Source: Pycnopodia helianthoides
Taxonomy: Eukaryota; Echinodermata; Asteroidea; Forcipulatida; Asteriidae
Assembly: GCA_032158295.1 (NCBI GenBank)
Contig: CM063255.1
Location: 6,787,501-6,851,500 of the forward strand
DNA length: 64,000 bases
Direction: 5' to 3'
The notes under the pieces were generated by a model that saw nothing but the letters and a program-made list of their open reading frames with translations, had not been told where the DNA came from and did not search any database. The first letter of the stretch is position 1. Each line of letters begins with the position of its first letter. Of the stretch, positions 31,318-42,659 are shown piece after piece. A program made the translations under genes and the position numbers.

Positions 31318-31545
31318 CAATCTCGGTGGTCTAGTGGTCAGACATCTACTCTAGAATGCCATGGGTTCGAATCCCATCAGAGCAATATGCCTGTAAAAAC
31401 AAATTTTCACAGGACTCTGGGAAATTACTGTGTATACAGTACTTTACATACATCGGTGTACGGGTAAAACCAAACAATATTATTTTATTATTAATTTTTT
31501 ATAAAATACAGTTTGCTTTTGTAAAAAAAAAAAAAAAAAAAAAAC
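31318..31545 (+). mobile_element. tRNA-derived SINE, family 3
   Basis: A-box GGTGGTCTAGTGGTCAG, B-box GGGTTCGAATCCCATC, tRNA-unrelated tail TTACTGTGTATACAGTACTT and CATCGGTGTACGGGTAAAAC, and a long A run (31521-31543). The anticodon stem does not pair, so it is not a tRNA gene. The tail also sits in the repeats at 1005 and 1690. Confidence 0.82.
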
Positions 31546-31899
31546 AGAATGAAGAAATCTTACCCCATGCACGACCCAAAGTGGACTCCTATGCACCGAA
31601 CGTCGTATTGGCAGATTATGACTGAGTTTAAGCATCAAGGGCTCCAGCCCTATCGTCAGCAACAGCTCGTCAAACCAAAGAGTCATTTTGAACACAAAAA
31701 AAACCTCTACCGATCCTCTCAAAAGATACGATCCATTCCAGATTCCAAGTCAAGTTTTTTAAAGACAGTCTTTTAAAAAACGCATCGGGGCATGTTGAGG
31801 AATGCCTTCATAAAAGACAATGTTGTCTCTGGAAGCGAGTTTATTTCAAAGATGCCAGCTGACTAACGGTAAGATCTTAATAAGTAGCTCATGGTCGGG

Positions 31900-34800
31900 A
31901 GAGGGGTGATCAACTTGGGTCGTTGCTGCTGCTCTGAAATGAATTCACTCTACGAATAGGAAATGAGTTACAAGTCACGCTCAGGAACTCGACCTTTTTT
32001 TACCACCAACACGCTGGGAAACACACACGTATAAAACGAAAAAGGTTTGATCACAGGTTTCAAATCCCAATCCAGACACACATACTAATGCCACGCTAAC
32101 TACATGTATTCAACCAGATACCATCACAAATGTTTATTCAAAACAAAGCCACCGAATAAATTTCAATTTTACACTTTGAGCTACTGGCCCCCTTGCTTGC
32201 CCGTCAAACACAGAGACTGTGCCACGAACGCCATTTTGGAAGTCAACTGGTAACCGTGTAAAATTCGCACTACACTGCATAAACACGCAGGGACATTGGC
32301 TCCCAAAATGGTGCAACCAAGATTCTTGTGATGAGGTGGTCAGGTGAATTGGGTCGATTGATCCAGTGGCATTGACCGGCTGCATTTGAATTCATCCACC
32401 ATACAGCATGTGCCAAGTTCTCTGACCCCTCACTATAAATCACTATAGGGAAGGGGAGACTTTTAAAAGCACCAGTCTAATTTCACCATGTGTCTCACTT
32501 TGAGTCACATAACTTAAGGTTTTAGAATGTACCTGATGTAACCCCTGCCAGCCGGAAGGTCACTGCCGAGTACCAGGTCTAGCCGGTGTCCTACCAATCA
32601 ATTTAACACACTGTCTAATGTATCAAGTACAGAGATAGTTTACACTTTATATCCCCACATGACGCGATTGTTTTAAGATTAACACATGTACTTATCAACA
32701 CTGATCAAGGTGCTCACCTCCAACATACACGTAGCCTGAAAGGAACTAACTCGCCTAATAATGATGGTTTAAAAAAACAACATCAAAAATCAGTTTGACA
32801 ACCAGAGCTAAAAATTAAGACATCCACACACCGAACGGAACTTAGGAAAGCTGTGTACGAGAAGGATAAACAACTTGAAGGTCGCCCATACATGCACAAG
32901 CACAACCTGTGCCCTAATTACAAATTACCGGCCAAAAATAGACCACGAAAGCTTTGACATTTACATGTTTGCCGTGTGCGACTATGAGTAGGCCTACTAT
33001 GAGCTGTCCCACAAATTAGTTCACCTGCTCGGCCAGATACACCAACAAACCTCACAGAAGTCAATACCCTTTCAAGGGTTCCCCGATGACACCACTTGCG
33101 AACACTATTCAGTGAATGATAACCGACATCATGGGCACCAGTCTATATTTGGATTCAAGCCTCCCTTTGAGTCTCAAGGCATTACAATAAAGAGGACAGC
33201 CAAGGTGACACAAGACTGCGAGCAGAATTCCTGGTGCACAATCCCACAGAATGGCCGGGTCCGAGTGGCTGTGTGCTCTGCTCCACCGCACATCCAATGC
33301 AATTGAGGTTGTTCACACAAGATAAAAACCAGCTTATCTCCTCAATTGCATCAAGAATTAAATGCAATAAAACTATTAAGGGTTGTAAATTCTACCCTCA
33401 TAACATACATTGTACATGTGTACGTACGCAAAATCAAAAACCACACTGTCACCAATGCACATACACACAAGGTTTACGCCTCACTACCTACAGAATATTG
33501 TTGTCAGAAAGAAAAAGTGTCTTCCTGAATCAGTTAAATCAAAACTGAAAAATCCTGAAAATTTGAAGAAAAAGAAGTTTCCTGTTGGTGTAGAGATGGA
33601 GCTCCCTGATTTTACAGAATATTACATAGAGGTTTACCTACTCTCTACGTCATTTCAATTATATAAATAAAGGTTTAGTCGTAACAAGGCAGTCTTTCAT
33701 TACAGTGGCGGCAAATTTTCCTCTGTCAAGAAAATCCGAAGGTGAATGGAGATCGAAGAGAAATACCTAAAATCCTGACAAATCTCATGCCTGTTTTTTC
33801 TTTCTTCGTACGGACAGTCCTAGAGTTTCCTCAAGTAAACAAAAACACAGACACTTTGACGAGAACTGTATAAGACATCAATCTCATCAACAGATGTAAC
33901 AAATCCACTCCACTTCCACAAATGTTTCCGCAACTCCCCATTTAACATGGATGACATTTGACGAATGTGAAAATTCCTGAAAATTGGCCCGCGGCCTGGA
34001 TTTCCTTTCCCCTCATTCTAAACCCAGATGTAACAACTCAAGTGATTTAAGGACTCTGTGCATCACCAGAAATACAAACCAAAAGGTTGTGGACACAATT
34101 TGAAACTCTTTCTCCCTTTGCGGACTGCTTTACTTCTCTCAAGAAATTGTGAAGACTCAAAAGAGGTTTGGAGAAAATCCTGACATCAGAAAAAATCCTA
34201 CCCCGACATAAATCAGGAATCATCAGTTGAAGTTCTCCACAGTAAAGCCATCCATGCACAGCAAATTAAACTCCTCCAATGACAGAGAATTTTCAAGGTA
34301 AAAAACAGCCGGCATGTCCTCTTCGGATGAACGTATTCTTCCCAACATCAAGCAAAGAGAAAACTTATCTTTATCTGAAATACACTTCCTGTAACACTCT
34401 CTGAAAAACCTTCATACACTGAAAAGTATCAGCAACACGAACAATGTGAATCTCCATGAAACTGAAGTGCACCGAGAAAAGTCAAAGTTGCTTAGAGCAG
34501 CCGACACATTAGGAGAAAAGCAACATCAATCTGACTTGAGCATTGAGTAGCTCTTGTCAGACTCCTTGTTCATCTATTTTTATATTCCTTCAGCTGATTA
34601 TCTTGAGAATGACCGACTTTCCCAAAGGCTTTGTGAAATCAAATAATAAATTGTAAGACTAAGAAATCACGGAAAAAACAGATGAAGACACAGCAAATTT
34701 TGAACTGGTGTCCCTGCTCAACCTTCATCCTACAATCTCTGACTGCGCTTCTTAATACTAACCTCAGCTCAGACCACAGAAAAAAACAAAAGTCAAAACT

Positions 34801-35490
34801 GAATTTCCATTTCTAAAGAAACTACATGTATGAGCATGATTTGAGTCCAGTGAAAACAGTTCAGAGTTGCTTCATGCATCACCAAACACCAAATTCCTTT
34901 CCAATATCTTGCATCAAAGGTAGATCCTGTTTATCCACAAGAACGAAAATATATATGAAACAGTTTTCCCAAAATTGAAGATTGCTTTGAATTGAACGCA
35001 CACATCACCAGACAGCTGAGTCTTTTTTTCTTTTTCTCTTCCGATATCAACTATCAAAGGTTTCCAAGCATCATGGTAGACTGCACTCATCCATAGAAAA
35101 TGAAATAAAATCCACCGGTTTGTTCAGCATTGATCCATACGTACTCCTGCACGTGAATTCCCAGCCAATGCAGTGCCTTACAAACGCGGCGGCTACTGGC
35201 GACGTATCGAGCTATAACGATTTAAAAATATCTTCTGCCCTGTGTGCCCTGATTGCCTGGGCTGTTGGGGTAATTACGTACTGAATGCCAAGTCGAGTGT
35301 GTAAACGATTCCGCAGCAACCGTGGTGCAGTGTGTTCCAACCCTTGTCTGTGGTGTAAGGATGATTCTGATACATACACCCCCAACTTGTGTCAAATCAG
35401 CTGCTCGCTGAGCGCCGGTGATGATGGCAATCATAAACCAATCAGGTGGAGGAGTGATGTCTGTGTTTAAACCAGTACAACCATAAATTG
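31900..35490. promoter_or_regulatory. Repeat-poor island, candidate 5' region of the syntrophin gene
   Basis: This is the longest stretch in the window with no recognisable SINE, MITE, LINE or tandem repeat. It contains the 32718-32735 candidate exon. A GC-richer patch at about 35160-35200 (AACGCGGCGGCTACTGGCG) and 35300-35430 could be a promoter or untranslated exon of a minus-strand transcript. No TATA box or initiator can be named with confidence. Confidence 0.3.
32718..32735 (-). CDS. Candidate 5' exon or 18-nt micro-exon of gamma-syntrophin
   Basis: Minus strand: AGTTCCTTTCAG, then 18 nt, then donor GAG|GTGAGC. In phase 0 it reads ATCMLE and joins directly to VKTGYLSL of the 18868-18999 exon. 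The internal ATG could be the start codon (product beginning MLEVKTG) or the exon could be internal, since vertebrate gamma-syntrophins have roughly ten or more residues before TKTG. The Kozak context at -3 is T, which is weak. It lies inside the repeat-poor stretch expected for 5' exons. The call rests on splice consensus and phase only. Confidence 0.4.
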
Positions 35491-35504
35491 AGTATGATTT
35501 TTTT

Positions 35505-35900
35505 AATATCAGCTACAGTGTGATATCATAATGTACCTTGCCGATACTGTGAAACAGTGTTATTACCACTGCACCAATCAGAGATTGCAGTGACGTGTGT
35601 GTGTCATGGTTTTCCTCAAGAACAGAGGAGGGATCCCTTAACTGTGATTTGCGACAGCTTGCAATGCACGTTTTGTGCGTTGTTTGATGATACTGTTAAA
35701 ACAGTGTACTGCACCAATCACTGCACCAATCAGATTGCAGTAAATGTGTGTCATGGTTTTTTTATCAAGGAAAGAGGAGGGATCCCTTGATTGTGATTCC
35801 TCCGATCTACGCCAGCTACAGTGTGATATTGTGTACATCACTTGCTGGATACTGTTACCCTTGACTGACCAATCACAACAGGGAGTGATGTCTATGATAA
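35505..35900. repeat. Local duplications of about 150-300 bp
   Basis: AGCTACAGTGTGATAT at 35510 and 35814, ACTGCACCAATCA at 35570, 35709 and 35721, TGTGTGTCATGGTTTT and GAGGAGGGATCCCTT twice each. Copies are diverged. Confidence 0.85.
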
Positions 35901-36452
35901 TTGGTTACATACCGTACACAGAGTGCAGTTAGGGATACTCTGAATGCCTTCCGCCACTGTCTTCAATTTGCAAATATTATTGGCACAAATTATGTACAAT
36001 TTGCAGAAGAATGACTGCACATTTTCTTCGCTGTATGTATTTGTGTACATTTTTTGATGCACCGGACAGGTTCAATATTAGAAATCCAGCAGCGGTTCAT
36101 TACACATAATTGTTATGGTATAGTTTCATGTCTTAATACATTTCTCCGCATTAATATTTATGGCATGAGTCTTGCTCAGTGTCAACACCCAGTCATAAAT
36201 TTTGAAATATCTTAAATTTTTAAGATAGTAAGAAGTCTCCAAAAATTGCTACATATAGTATACAAAGTGACACTTCCAGAAGAAACAAATTTACGAATTA
36301 GTACAATGTAAATTTATACCTGAAAAGCCATAAATCTCTTGTTGAATTTATAGCAACATCAGCACGGGTCAAAACGCTTACGTACCTAGTATTTGAGCAA
36401 GACACCCATAATTTGCTTCTCTTCACCCGGGTGTACGATAGGCATTTTTAGT

Positions 36453-36830
36453 GGCGTGTCGTGGCCGAGAGGATAAGAGCACCGGTGTTTCTTATCGGCA
36501 GAGTGTGGGTTCGAGTCCCGGTCGTGACACTTGTGTCCTTAAAGCAAGGCACTTAAACCATTATTGCTTGTCCTTCGGATGGGACGTAAAGCCGTAGGTC
36601 CCGTGTGTTGTTTAATGTAAAAGAACCCAGTTACACTTATCGAAAAGAGAAGGGGTTTGCCCCGGTGTTCCTGGTTTGATCGGCAGCATATTGTGCCAAA
36701 TCAACTTGTAAACCATTACATGGTGCTTTGTAAAGGAATAGGTCTCAAAACTTAGCTCTGCATACCTTGCGGAAAAAAATACTGAGCGCTTTGAGACGAA
36801 ATAAAGCGCTATAAAACCTGTTCAGAACCA
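36453..36830 (+). mobile_element. Full-length tRNA-derived SINE, family 1
   Basis: A-box CGTGGCCGAGAGGATAAG, B-box GGGTTCGAGTCCCGGTCGTG, TTGTGTCCTTAAAGCAAGGC, GGGACGTAAAGCCGTAGG, CCCGGTGTTCCTGGTTTG and the 3' tail GAGCGCTTTGAGACGAAATA then AAGCGCTATAAA. Confidence 0.93.
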
Positions 36831-36889
36831 GAGAGTGTAGTGTGTTTGACTGCCACTGAGGTAACAATGGATGACATGAGCTGCTTTGA

Positions 36890-37020
36890 GACACTAAGGC
36901 TACATATATGCCGGCTACGGCTGGATCACCGCGGCAACAGCTTCAAGTATGGGATGTTCTTAGCAACACCCTTAGCAACAACCATAGCCGTAGACGCCAA
37001 TTCGGATGCGGCCCAATGCT
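36890..37020. mobile_element. GGCGGCTACGGCT palindromic MITE
   Basis: GCCGGCTACGGCTGGATC and ACCATAGCCGTAGACGCCAA then TTCGGATGCGGCC, with interior TCTTAGCAACACCCTTAGC. Confidence 0.82.
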
Positions 37021-37029
37021 GAAGGTCGC

Positions 37030-38200
37030 AGCAGACATTCTACTTGATGTACAAGGTAAAATTTCAGTATGAAGGCACATGGCAAACAAAACATGTGCTT
37101 TAAGTTGAATTGTGGGTAAAAGAATAGTATCATACTGCCCTCTGTTCTTTAAACTTTACAAAATGGCTGAAAACTTGTGCTGGTGTCAACTTAGCAGCAT
37201 CTTAATAGTCTTTAATTGTCGGTTAGTTACGTTACAGTAGAAGTTTTGACTGCCCCCTGTACGTTTCCTTATTTCAATTAAGGATTGTACAAAGGAGGAA
37301 AAATCAAGATATCAAAGTTTTAATTAAATGCCTTCTCTAGAGGCAAAACAATTGAAGTTTTGGTTAGTTACGTTACATATGAGGCTTTAACGGGGTACAA
37401 GTTTCACAGATTGATGGTCTGAATCTATCACAATCACAAATTTTGACTATTGCAGCCAATGTGTAGGTTCAATCAATACATGATTAGATTGATTTGATAC
37501 ATTGGAATCTTCCCCATTCAGTAGTAAATTGAAGTTGCACAACTTTTTTACACATATTGATAAAACATTGTTGGCACAAAATTCTTTTTTTTTGTATCTT
37601 TCCTGCAAAGACATGACATTGAAACCATTTTCCCTGAAGCTTTGATGTATATGCTACCATGTAAGCCCAATTTTTACTAAAAAAACTAAATTTTAAATTT
37701 TGAGGTCATGTCCACTTCTTCGTGGAATTGCCCATATACATTTTATAACAAACGGTTACAAACGCTTTTATAGACCAACTCGGCCGATTCAAGGCAACGT
37801 GTACCTTTAAGGAGATTTAATTTCATGAAAGAATACAGTCTCCTTCAACTTGTTCTTGTTCCACTTATTTTCTCTTTCATTGTGCACACAGTCTATACTA
37901 TTCCCCAAAACAAAGATGCACTTTCTTTGAGCGATTCTCTTTTCTAGTGCTGCAGACAATTGTATTTAATTTCAATATACATGTACGGTCCTACTTATCA
38001 ATCTGAATTTAAATACCTACTTGTATGCATACCTCGTTAAACCAAAAATAGCTCAGCAAGCCCCTTTAGGCTTTCAACCTCAAGGTCTGCCAGAAGCAAT
38101 TTCAATTCCTCAAACTATTCTCTCCAAGGTTTTCTTTTCTGTAGACCCCTGAAAAACCGGGTCGTTGAGGTCTTCATCTTTATGCTTTGGTATTCAATGA
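37030..38200. other. No recognisable feature
   Basis: GGTTAGTTACGTTAC occurs at 37212 and 37361, a small local repeat. Otherwise unique AT-rich sequence. Confidence 0.45.
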
Positions 38201-38236
38201 GATTTCAAGAGGGGACGATGTCTCTAAGCTTCTTAA

Positions 38237-39141
38237 AGGGAGGGTATGACTTTGGTAATTACTCCAAAATAAATGGCCATAAAATTTTACTTGGTATAGA
38301 ACATGGAGGTAGAAGCTAAGAAGCACTGCAGTGATTTCAAGGCTTCTTAAAGGGAAGGTATACATTTGGTAATCAGTAAAAAATGAATGGCAATACAAAA
38401 AACTTACTTGGTTAGAAGTACAGCAACTTTCGATAGTATAAAGCATTTTGAGAAATACATCATTCAAAATAATTTGGATATGGAAAAAGATGTCAGTTTA
38501 GGTGTTTACTCAAAAAAAAAAATGGCAATAAAAACTTACTTGGTATAGAACATGGAGGTGTAAGAACTAAGAAGCACTGCAGTGATTTCAAGGCTTCTTA
38601 AAGAGAAGGTATACGTTTGGTAATCAGTAAAAAAATTAATGGCATTAAAAAACTTACAGTGTACTTGGTTAGAAGTGCAGCAACTTTCGATAGGAAAGCA
38701 TTTTGACAATCACTTCAATTCAAAATATTGTGGATATGGAGAAAGATGTCAGTTTAGGTGTTTACTCAAACAGTAAATGGCAATAAAGACTAACTTGGTA
38801 TAGAGCATGGAGGTGTAAGAACTAAGAAGCACTGCAGTGATTTCAAGAGGGGACGATGTCTCTATGCTTCTTCCAAAAATGTATGGCCCAAAAAACTTAC
38901 TTAGTACGAAGCACTGCAGCTGTTTTAATAATGTACAGTATGAGAAAAAAGATTCCCCTCTAAGGAATGTGGTTTAAGAGAGACGGATTCAAAAACATTT
39001 CAGTCTCAGATTGTGCATTCCAATTATGGAATATTCTTCCTGCGTGTGCATTCTTTACAGATATTCAGTAATATCTCAAAAACACTACAACCTAATGACA
39101 TGTTAGGAGTGAGAGTGATTACCAAATGTACAACCTTCCCT
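38237..39141. mobile_element. TTAA MITE expanded by internal tandem duplication
   Basis: Ends AGGGAGGGTATGACTTTGG and CAAATGTACAACCTTCCCT with TTAA on both sides (38233, 39142). The interior holds about three tandem units of 250 bp (AAGAAGCACTGCAGTGATTT at 38319, 38570 and 38825), making it 905 bp against about 385 bp for relatives. Confidence 0.85.
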
Positions 39142-39386
39142 TTAAACTTCTTACTTTAAAAGTTCCTCTAATTGAGCATTTGATAATACTGTCAGCGACA
39201 TCGAAGAGCTTTACCAAGTAGTCAGGGAACTACCCACCTTAATCCCAGTCTCGATTGATGGAAACTAAATTGTTTTTCTATGAGGTCTTCTGGTGTACAC
39301 AGGAAAATACTTTGACCACCACAATTTCTTACGTTAGAATGAACTTTTTGTCCTGCCTGGGACCCATTTCATAGCAGTGTATTAAT

Positions 39387-39735
39387 AGAAATAATAATAA
39401 TAATAATAATTTGGGAGGCTAATCATCCTTACTCGCAGCTGAGGAGCTGAATTGCCAAGGACACGGCTACAACATGGTCAAGCCGTAGGCATGCAAGGGC
39501 GTCTTCGGCAGCCAGCCACATCGACCCATGCATGACCACAGAGCAAGACTGAAATCGAAAGTGTTTTATTTTCTCCGGAGGCAGGAAAACTGTAAAGCCC
39601 TGAGAAAAACCCTCATGGCATGGGAGAGAAGCATTGCGCACAACTCTCACACACTATGTAGCTCTAGCCGGGAATGAACCAGGGCCACAGTGGTGAGAGG
39701 CAAGCTAGCGCATTACGCACAAGCCCCCATGCCAC
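39387..39735 (-). mobile_element. tRNA-derived SINE, family 4
   Basis: The complement begins GGCATGGGGGCTTGTGCG, has B-box GGTTCATTCCCGGC, then GAGGGTTTTTCTCAGGGCTT and TTTCCTGCCTCCGGAG, ending with a (TAT)n tail at 39387-39409. The GGxTTTTxCxxGxxxTTTxCCTCC core also appears at 52860-53050. Confidence 0.75.
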
Positions 39736-39887
39736 CAAACAAGGGTCAAAAGTAATATTTTGATGCACCGAAATGTTCCTCTAAAACTGCAACAACACTA
39801 TACAGTATAGAACCTAAACTGAAGAAGATCTGCATGACAAGATTTTTGTTAAATTCTAAGCACTGTGCGATAAGCACTGCATACTCA

Positions 39888-40090
39888 GTGCTTCCCTTTT
39901 ATAGAGCTGCTTATAAGCACAAAAAGTAGCTCAAAACAACAAAATAATGCTTACCAGAATATGGTTACCAGCCAAAATGCCATTACATGTACTTATGTAC
40001 AATCTATGACTGGTATCCTGCCAATTTTTGCTTAGCAGAAATGCTTTGAGCAGTATTTTCTGCTTAAGCAGCTCTATGAAATCGGGCCCT
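39888..40090. mobile_element. GGGCCC palindromic MITE
   Basis: TTTTATAGAGCTGCTTATAAG ... TGCTTAAGCAGCTCTATGAA then ATCGGGCCC. Confidence 0.9.
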
Positions 40091-40124
40091 GGCTCCTGCA
40101 TTCTAAAAAAAACAAATATAGGCC

Positions 40125-40265
40125 ATGTCCGAATTGGCGGCTACGGCTCTGGCTGGATCGCCGCGCTTTCAGTTTCATGCGTTGAAGTATAGGACATGCT
40201 TAGCAACACCCTTAGCAAAAGTCACAGCCGTCTGTAAACAGCCAATTTAGATACAGCCTAACCAC
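40125..40265. mobile_element. GGCGGCTACGGCT palindromic MITE
   Basis: GGCCATGTCCGAATTGGCGG then CTACGGCTCTGGCTGGATCG; right end CAGCCAATTTAGATACAGCC; interior TATAGGACATGCTTAGCAAC. Confidence 0.88.
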
Positions 40266-40687
40266 CAGCCAGTCAGGTGATGAGAGGCCCATTTGAATCT
40301 TGCATATATGTAGCAGGGGGTACGGGGAACCCTACCAGCTGTGTTTGGTCAAACCAAAAAAAAAATATTATTCTTTATCCCTGAAGCGAATACATTGCTA
40401 TTAATTATTTGTTATGTAGTGGAAACCAAACAATTCAAAATCCTCCCAAATCCCTTCTCGAGGTTTCGTTAATCTTCCCCTTTAAATCCAGACTGGATTC
40501 CTTTCGGGGCTATTCAAGACTTGACTAGAAGCCCCTGGTGTCGTTACGGTCACTGCGACTCTCTATGGTCTCAGCTAGATCAAGAGAAGTATGCCCTATG
40601 TATAATTTAATTACCGTCTGGTTCTATCTCCACTGGTGCCCACAGGCGCTGATGGTACTGTGTGTTTGTATGCACGACCACAGACGG

Positions 40688-41590
40688 TTAACAAATCAGG
40701 AACATTCTGCAACGATTTAATAAACGGTACCGGTGCGTTCCTCAATTTGTTACTTAAATCTGAGCTTAATGTTACAGTTTTTCTTACTGCAGAATTCTTT
40801 CCATACATGTAATTTAAAGAGCTTTATTCTATTGTGCTCTAAGTGTAGAATTCTACTGTACTAAGTGCAATGAAATTTAGTACTATCTGAGACGTCAACA
40901 AATCAGGAACAATCTGCAACGATTTAATAAACGGTACCAGAACATTCCTTATTTTTTTACCAAATCTGAGCTGAATTTCAGGGTTTTGCTTACTGCAGAA
41001 TTCTTCCATGCATGTCATTGTAAGCACTTTGTTATATTAGGCTCTAAGTATAGCATTCTACCGTACCAAGTGCCATGAAATTTTGTACTATCTGAGACGT
41101 TAACAAATCATTACATTCTGCAACGATTTAATAAACGAACCAGTTTGTTCCTCAATTTGTTACTAAATCTAAGCTGAATTTCACGTTTCACTTATTGCAG
41201 AATTCCTTCCATGCATGTCATTTCAAGTGCTTTATTCTATTGGGCTCTAAGTGTAGAATTCTGAGCTGTACTTAGTGCCATGAAATTTAGTACTATCTGA
41301 GACGTCAACAAATCAGGAGATTCTGCCAGGGTTTAATACCAGACATTCCTTATTTTGTTACCAAATCTGAGCTGAATTCAGGGTTTTGCTTACTGCAGAA
41401 TTCTTTCCATGCATGTCATTGTAAGCGCTTTAATAAACAGTACGTTTGTTCATCAATTTGTTACTAAATTGAACTGAATTTCACGTTTTCGCTTACTGCG
41501 AATTCCTTCCATGCATGTCTTTTAAGCTCTTTATTCTATTGGGCTCAAAGTGTAGAATTTCTGCCGTACCAGTGCATGAAATTGTGTACA
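40688..41590. repeat. About 207-bp tandem repeat, four and a half copies
   Basis: Units begin AACAAATCAGGA at 40689, 40897, 41103 and 41309. Each has TTCTGCAACGATTTAATAAA, CTTACTGCAGAATTC and TGAAATTTAGTACTATCTGA. Parts resemble the short palindromic MITE (ACTGCAGAATTC...GTGCCATGAAATT), so a MITE with flank was probably amplified. Confidence 0.92.
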
Positions 41591-41654
41591 CACTGCCTTG
41601 CTACACAAGTCTCGTCTTCATTATCCATGACCCAACCCCTAAAACTAACAACAC

Positions 41655-41700
41655 AGTACTTGGTCAAATCCCGCTCTAGCCATTTTTTCTTTGTTCAACT
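41655..41700 (+). mobile_element. 3' scrap of tRNA-like repeat, family 2
   Basis: GGTCAAATCCCGCTCTAGCC then ATTTTTTCTTTGTTCAA matches 14128-14170 almost base for base. Confidence 0.75.
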
Positions 41701-41857
41701 AAAACACAGTACTTTGTCAGCGGTTTTTTTCAAAATACATACCCGAATGCTTTCCACATAATTTAATGTGCAATTTATTGGTCTTTAAAAAAAACAATTT
41801 CCCAACAGTAATATCCTTAATTCATAAAAAAAAAGTTGGCTTTAAACATGATAAAAA

Positions 41858-42261
41858 GTAGGGCCATAGACTGGTTTTTGTCAAAGCAATGCTGATTTAT
41901 AGGCACAGTTGTAAGAAAGACACAGCTTTCAGCTGAAGTTTCAGTTGAAAACAGTATCTACTTGTTGAGAAAACAGCAAAAAAACTGTCACGGTATTTTC
42001 ACACGAACGTCGAATTCCATCCACATTTAGCGAAGTGACAGGAGGTACCAACCGCACGTCTGGCCACATCATTTGTGAAACAAGAATCTGAGAAGCAATT
42101 CATGAATCATTTCTCAGATTCAAATGCTTTTAGGTGAACAATTTTCCAAACCATAGTAATTCAAAGGGAATCCTTTCTCAAAACAGTTTATACTATCAAC
42201 AGCTGCAGTGCTTCTCACCAACTAAGTTTTTTTTAGTATTTACCAATCTATGACCCTACCT
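41858..42261. mobile_element. TTAA MITE, family AGGCAGGGTCATAG
   Basis: Left GTAGGGCCATAGACTGG, interior CACACGAACGTCGAATTCCA, right CAATCTATGACCCTACCT. It shares its right target site with the next element. Confidence 0.85.
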
Positions 42262-42265
42262 TCAA

Positions 42266-42650
42266 AGGCAGGGTGTACTTTTGGTGATCTCCACAAGTTA
42301 ATGGCCATAAAAACTTACTTGGTAACAAGCACTGGAGAGTTGTTGATATCATAAAACATTGTTAGAAACGACAGCCTTTTAGAGACAGTAGTTTTAGAGA
42401 AAGAGGTAATAATTCACCCACAAATTCGAATCTTAGAAAGGCTTCACGCATGAAGCCTTTCGCAGGCATCTGAAAGCACACAATTCTATATGCAACAAGG
42501 GTTTTTTTTTCTTTCATTATTTTCTTGCATCACCAATTAAGCCCAAATATTCAAAGGCTTGTTACTTTAAATGCATACGATATGTTGGGATACACCAAGT
42601 GAGAACTGAGGATACTAGTCTTTGACAATAACCAAAAGTATATCATGCCT
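42266..42650. mobile_element. TTAA MITE, family AGGCAGGGTATAC, full length
   Basis: Left AGGCAGGGTGTACTTTTGGT, right ACCAAAAGTATATCATGCCT, flanks TCAA and TTAA. Interior AACTTACTTGGTAACAAGCA. Confidence 0.92.
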
Positions 42651-42659
42651 TTAAAGTCC

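Noticed and set aside
31322..31386. tRNA gene
   Set aside because: A and B boxes are good but the anticodon stem does not pair and a SINE body with poly-A follows.
39020..39070. LWNILPAC as a LINE C-terminus
   Set aside because: Lies within the expanded TTAA MITE and no other RT block is nearby; chance match.
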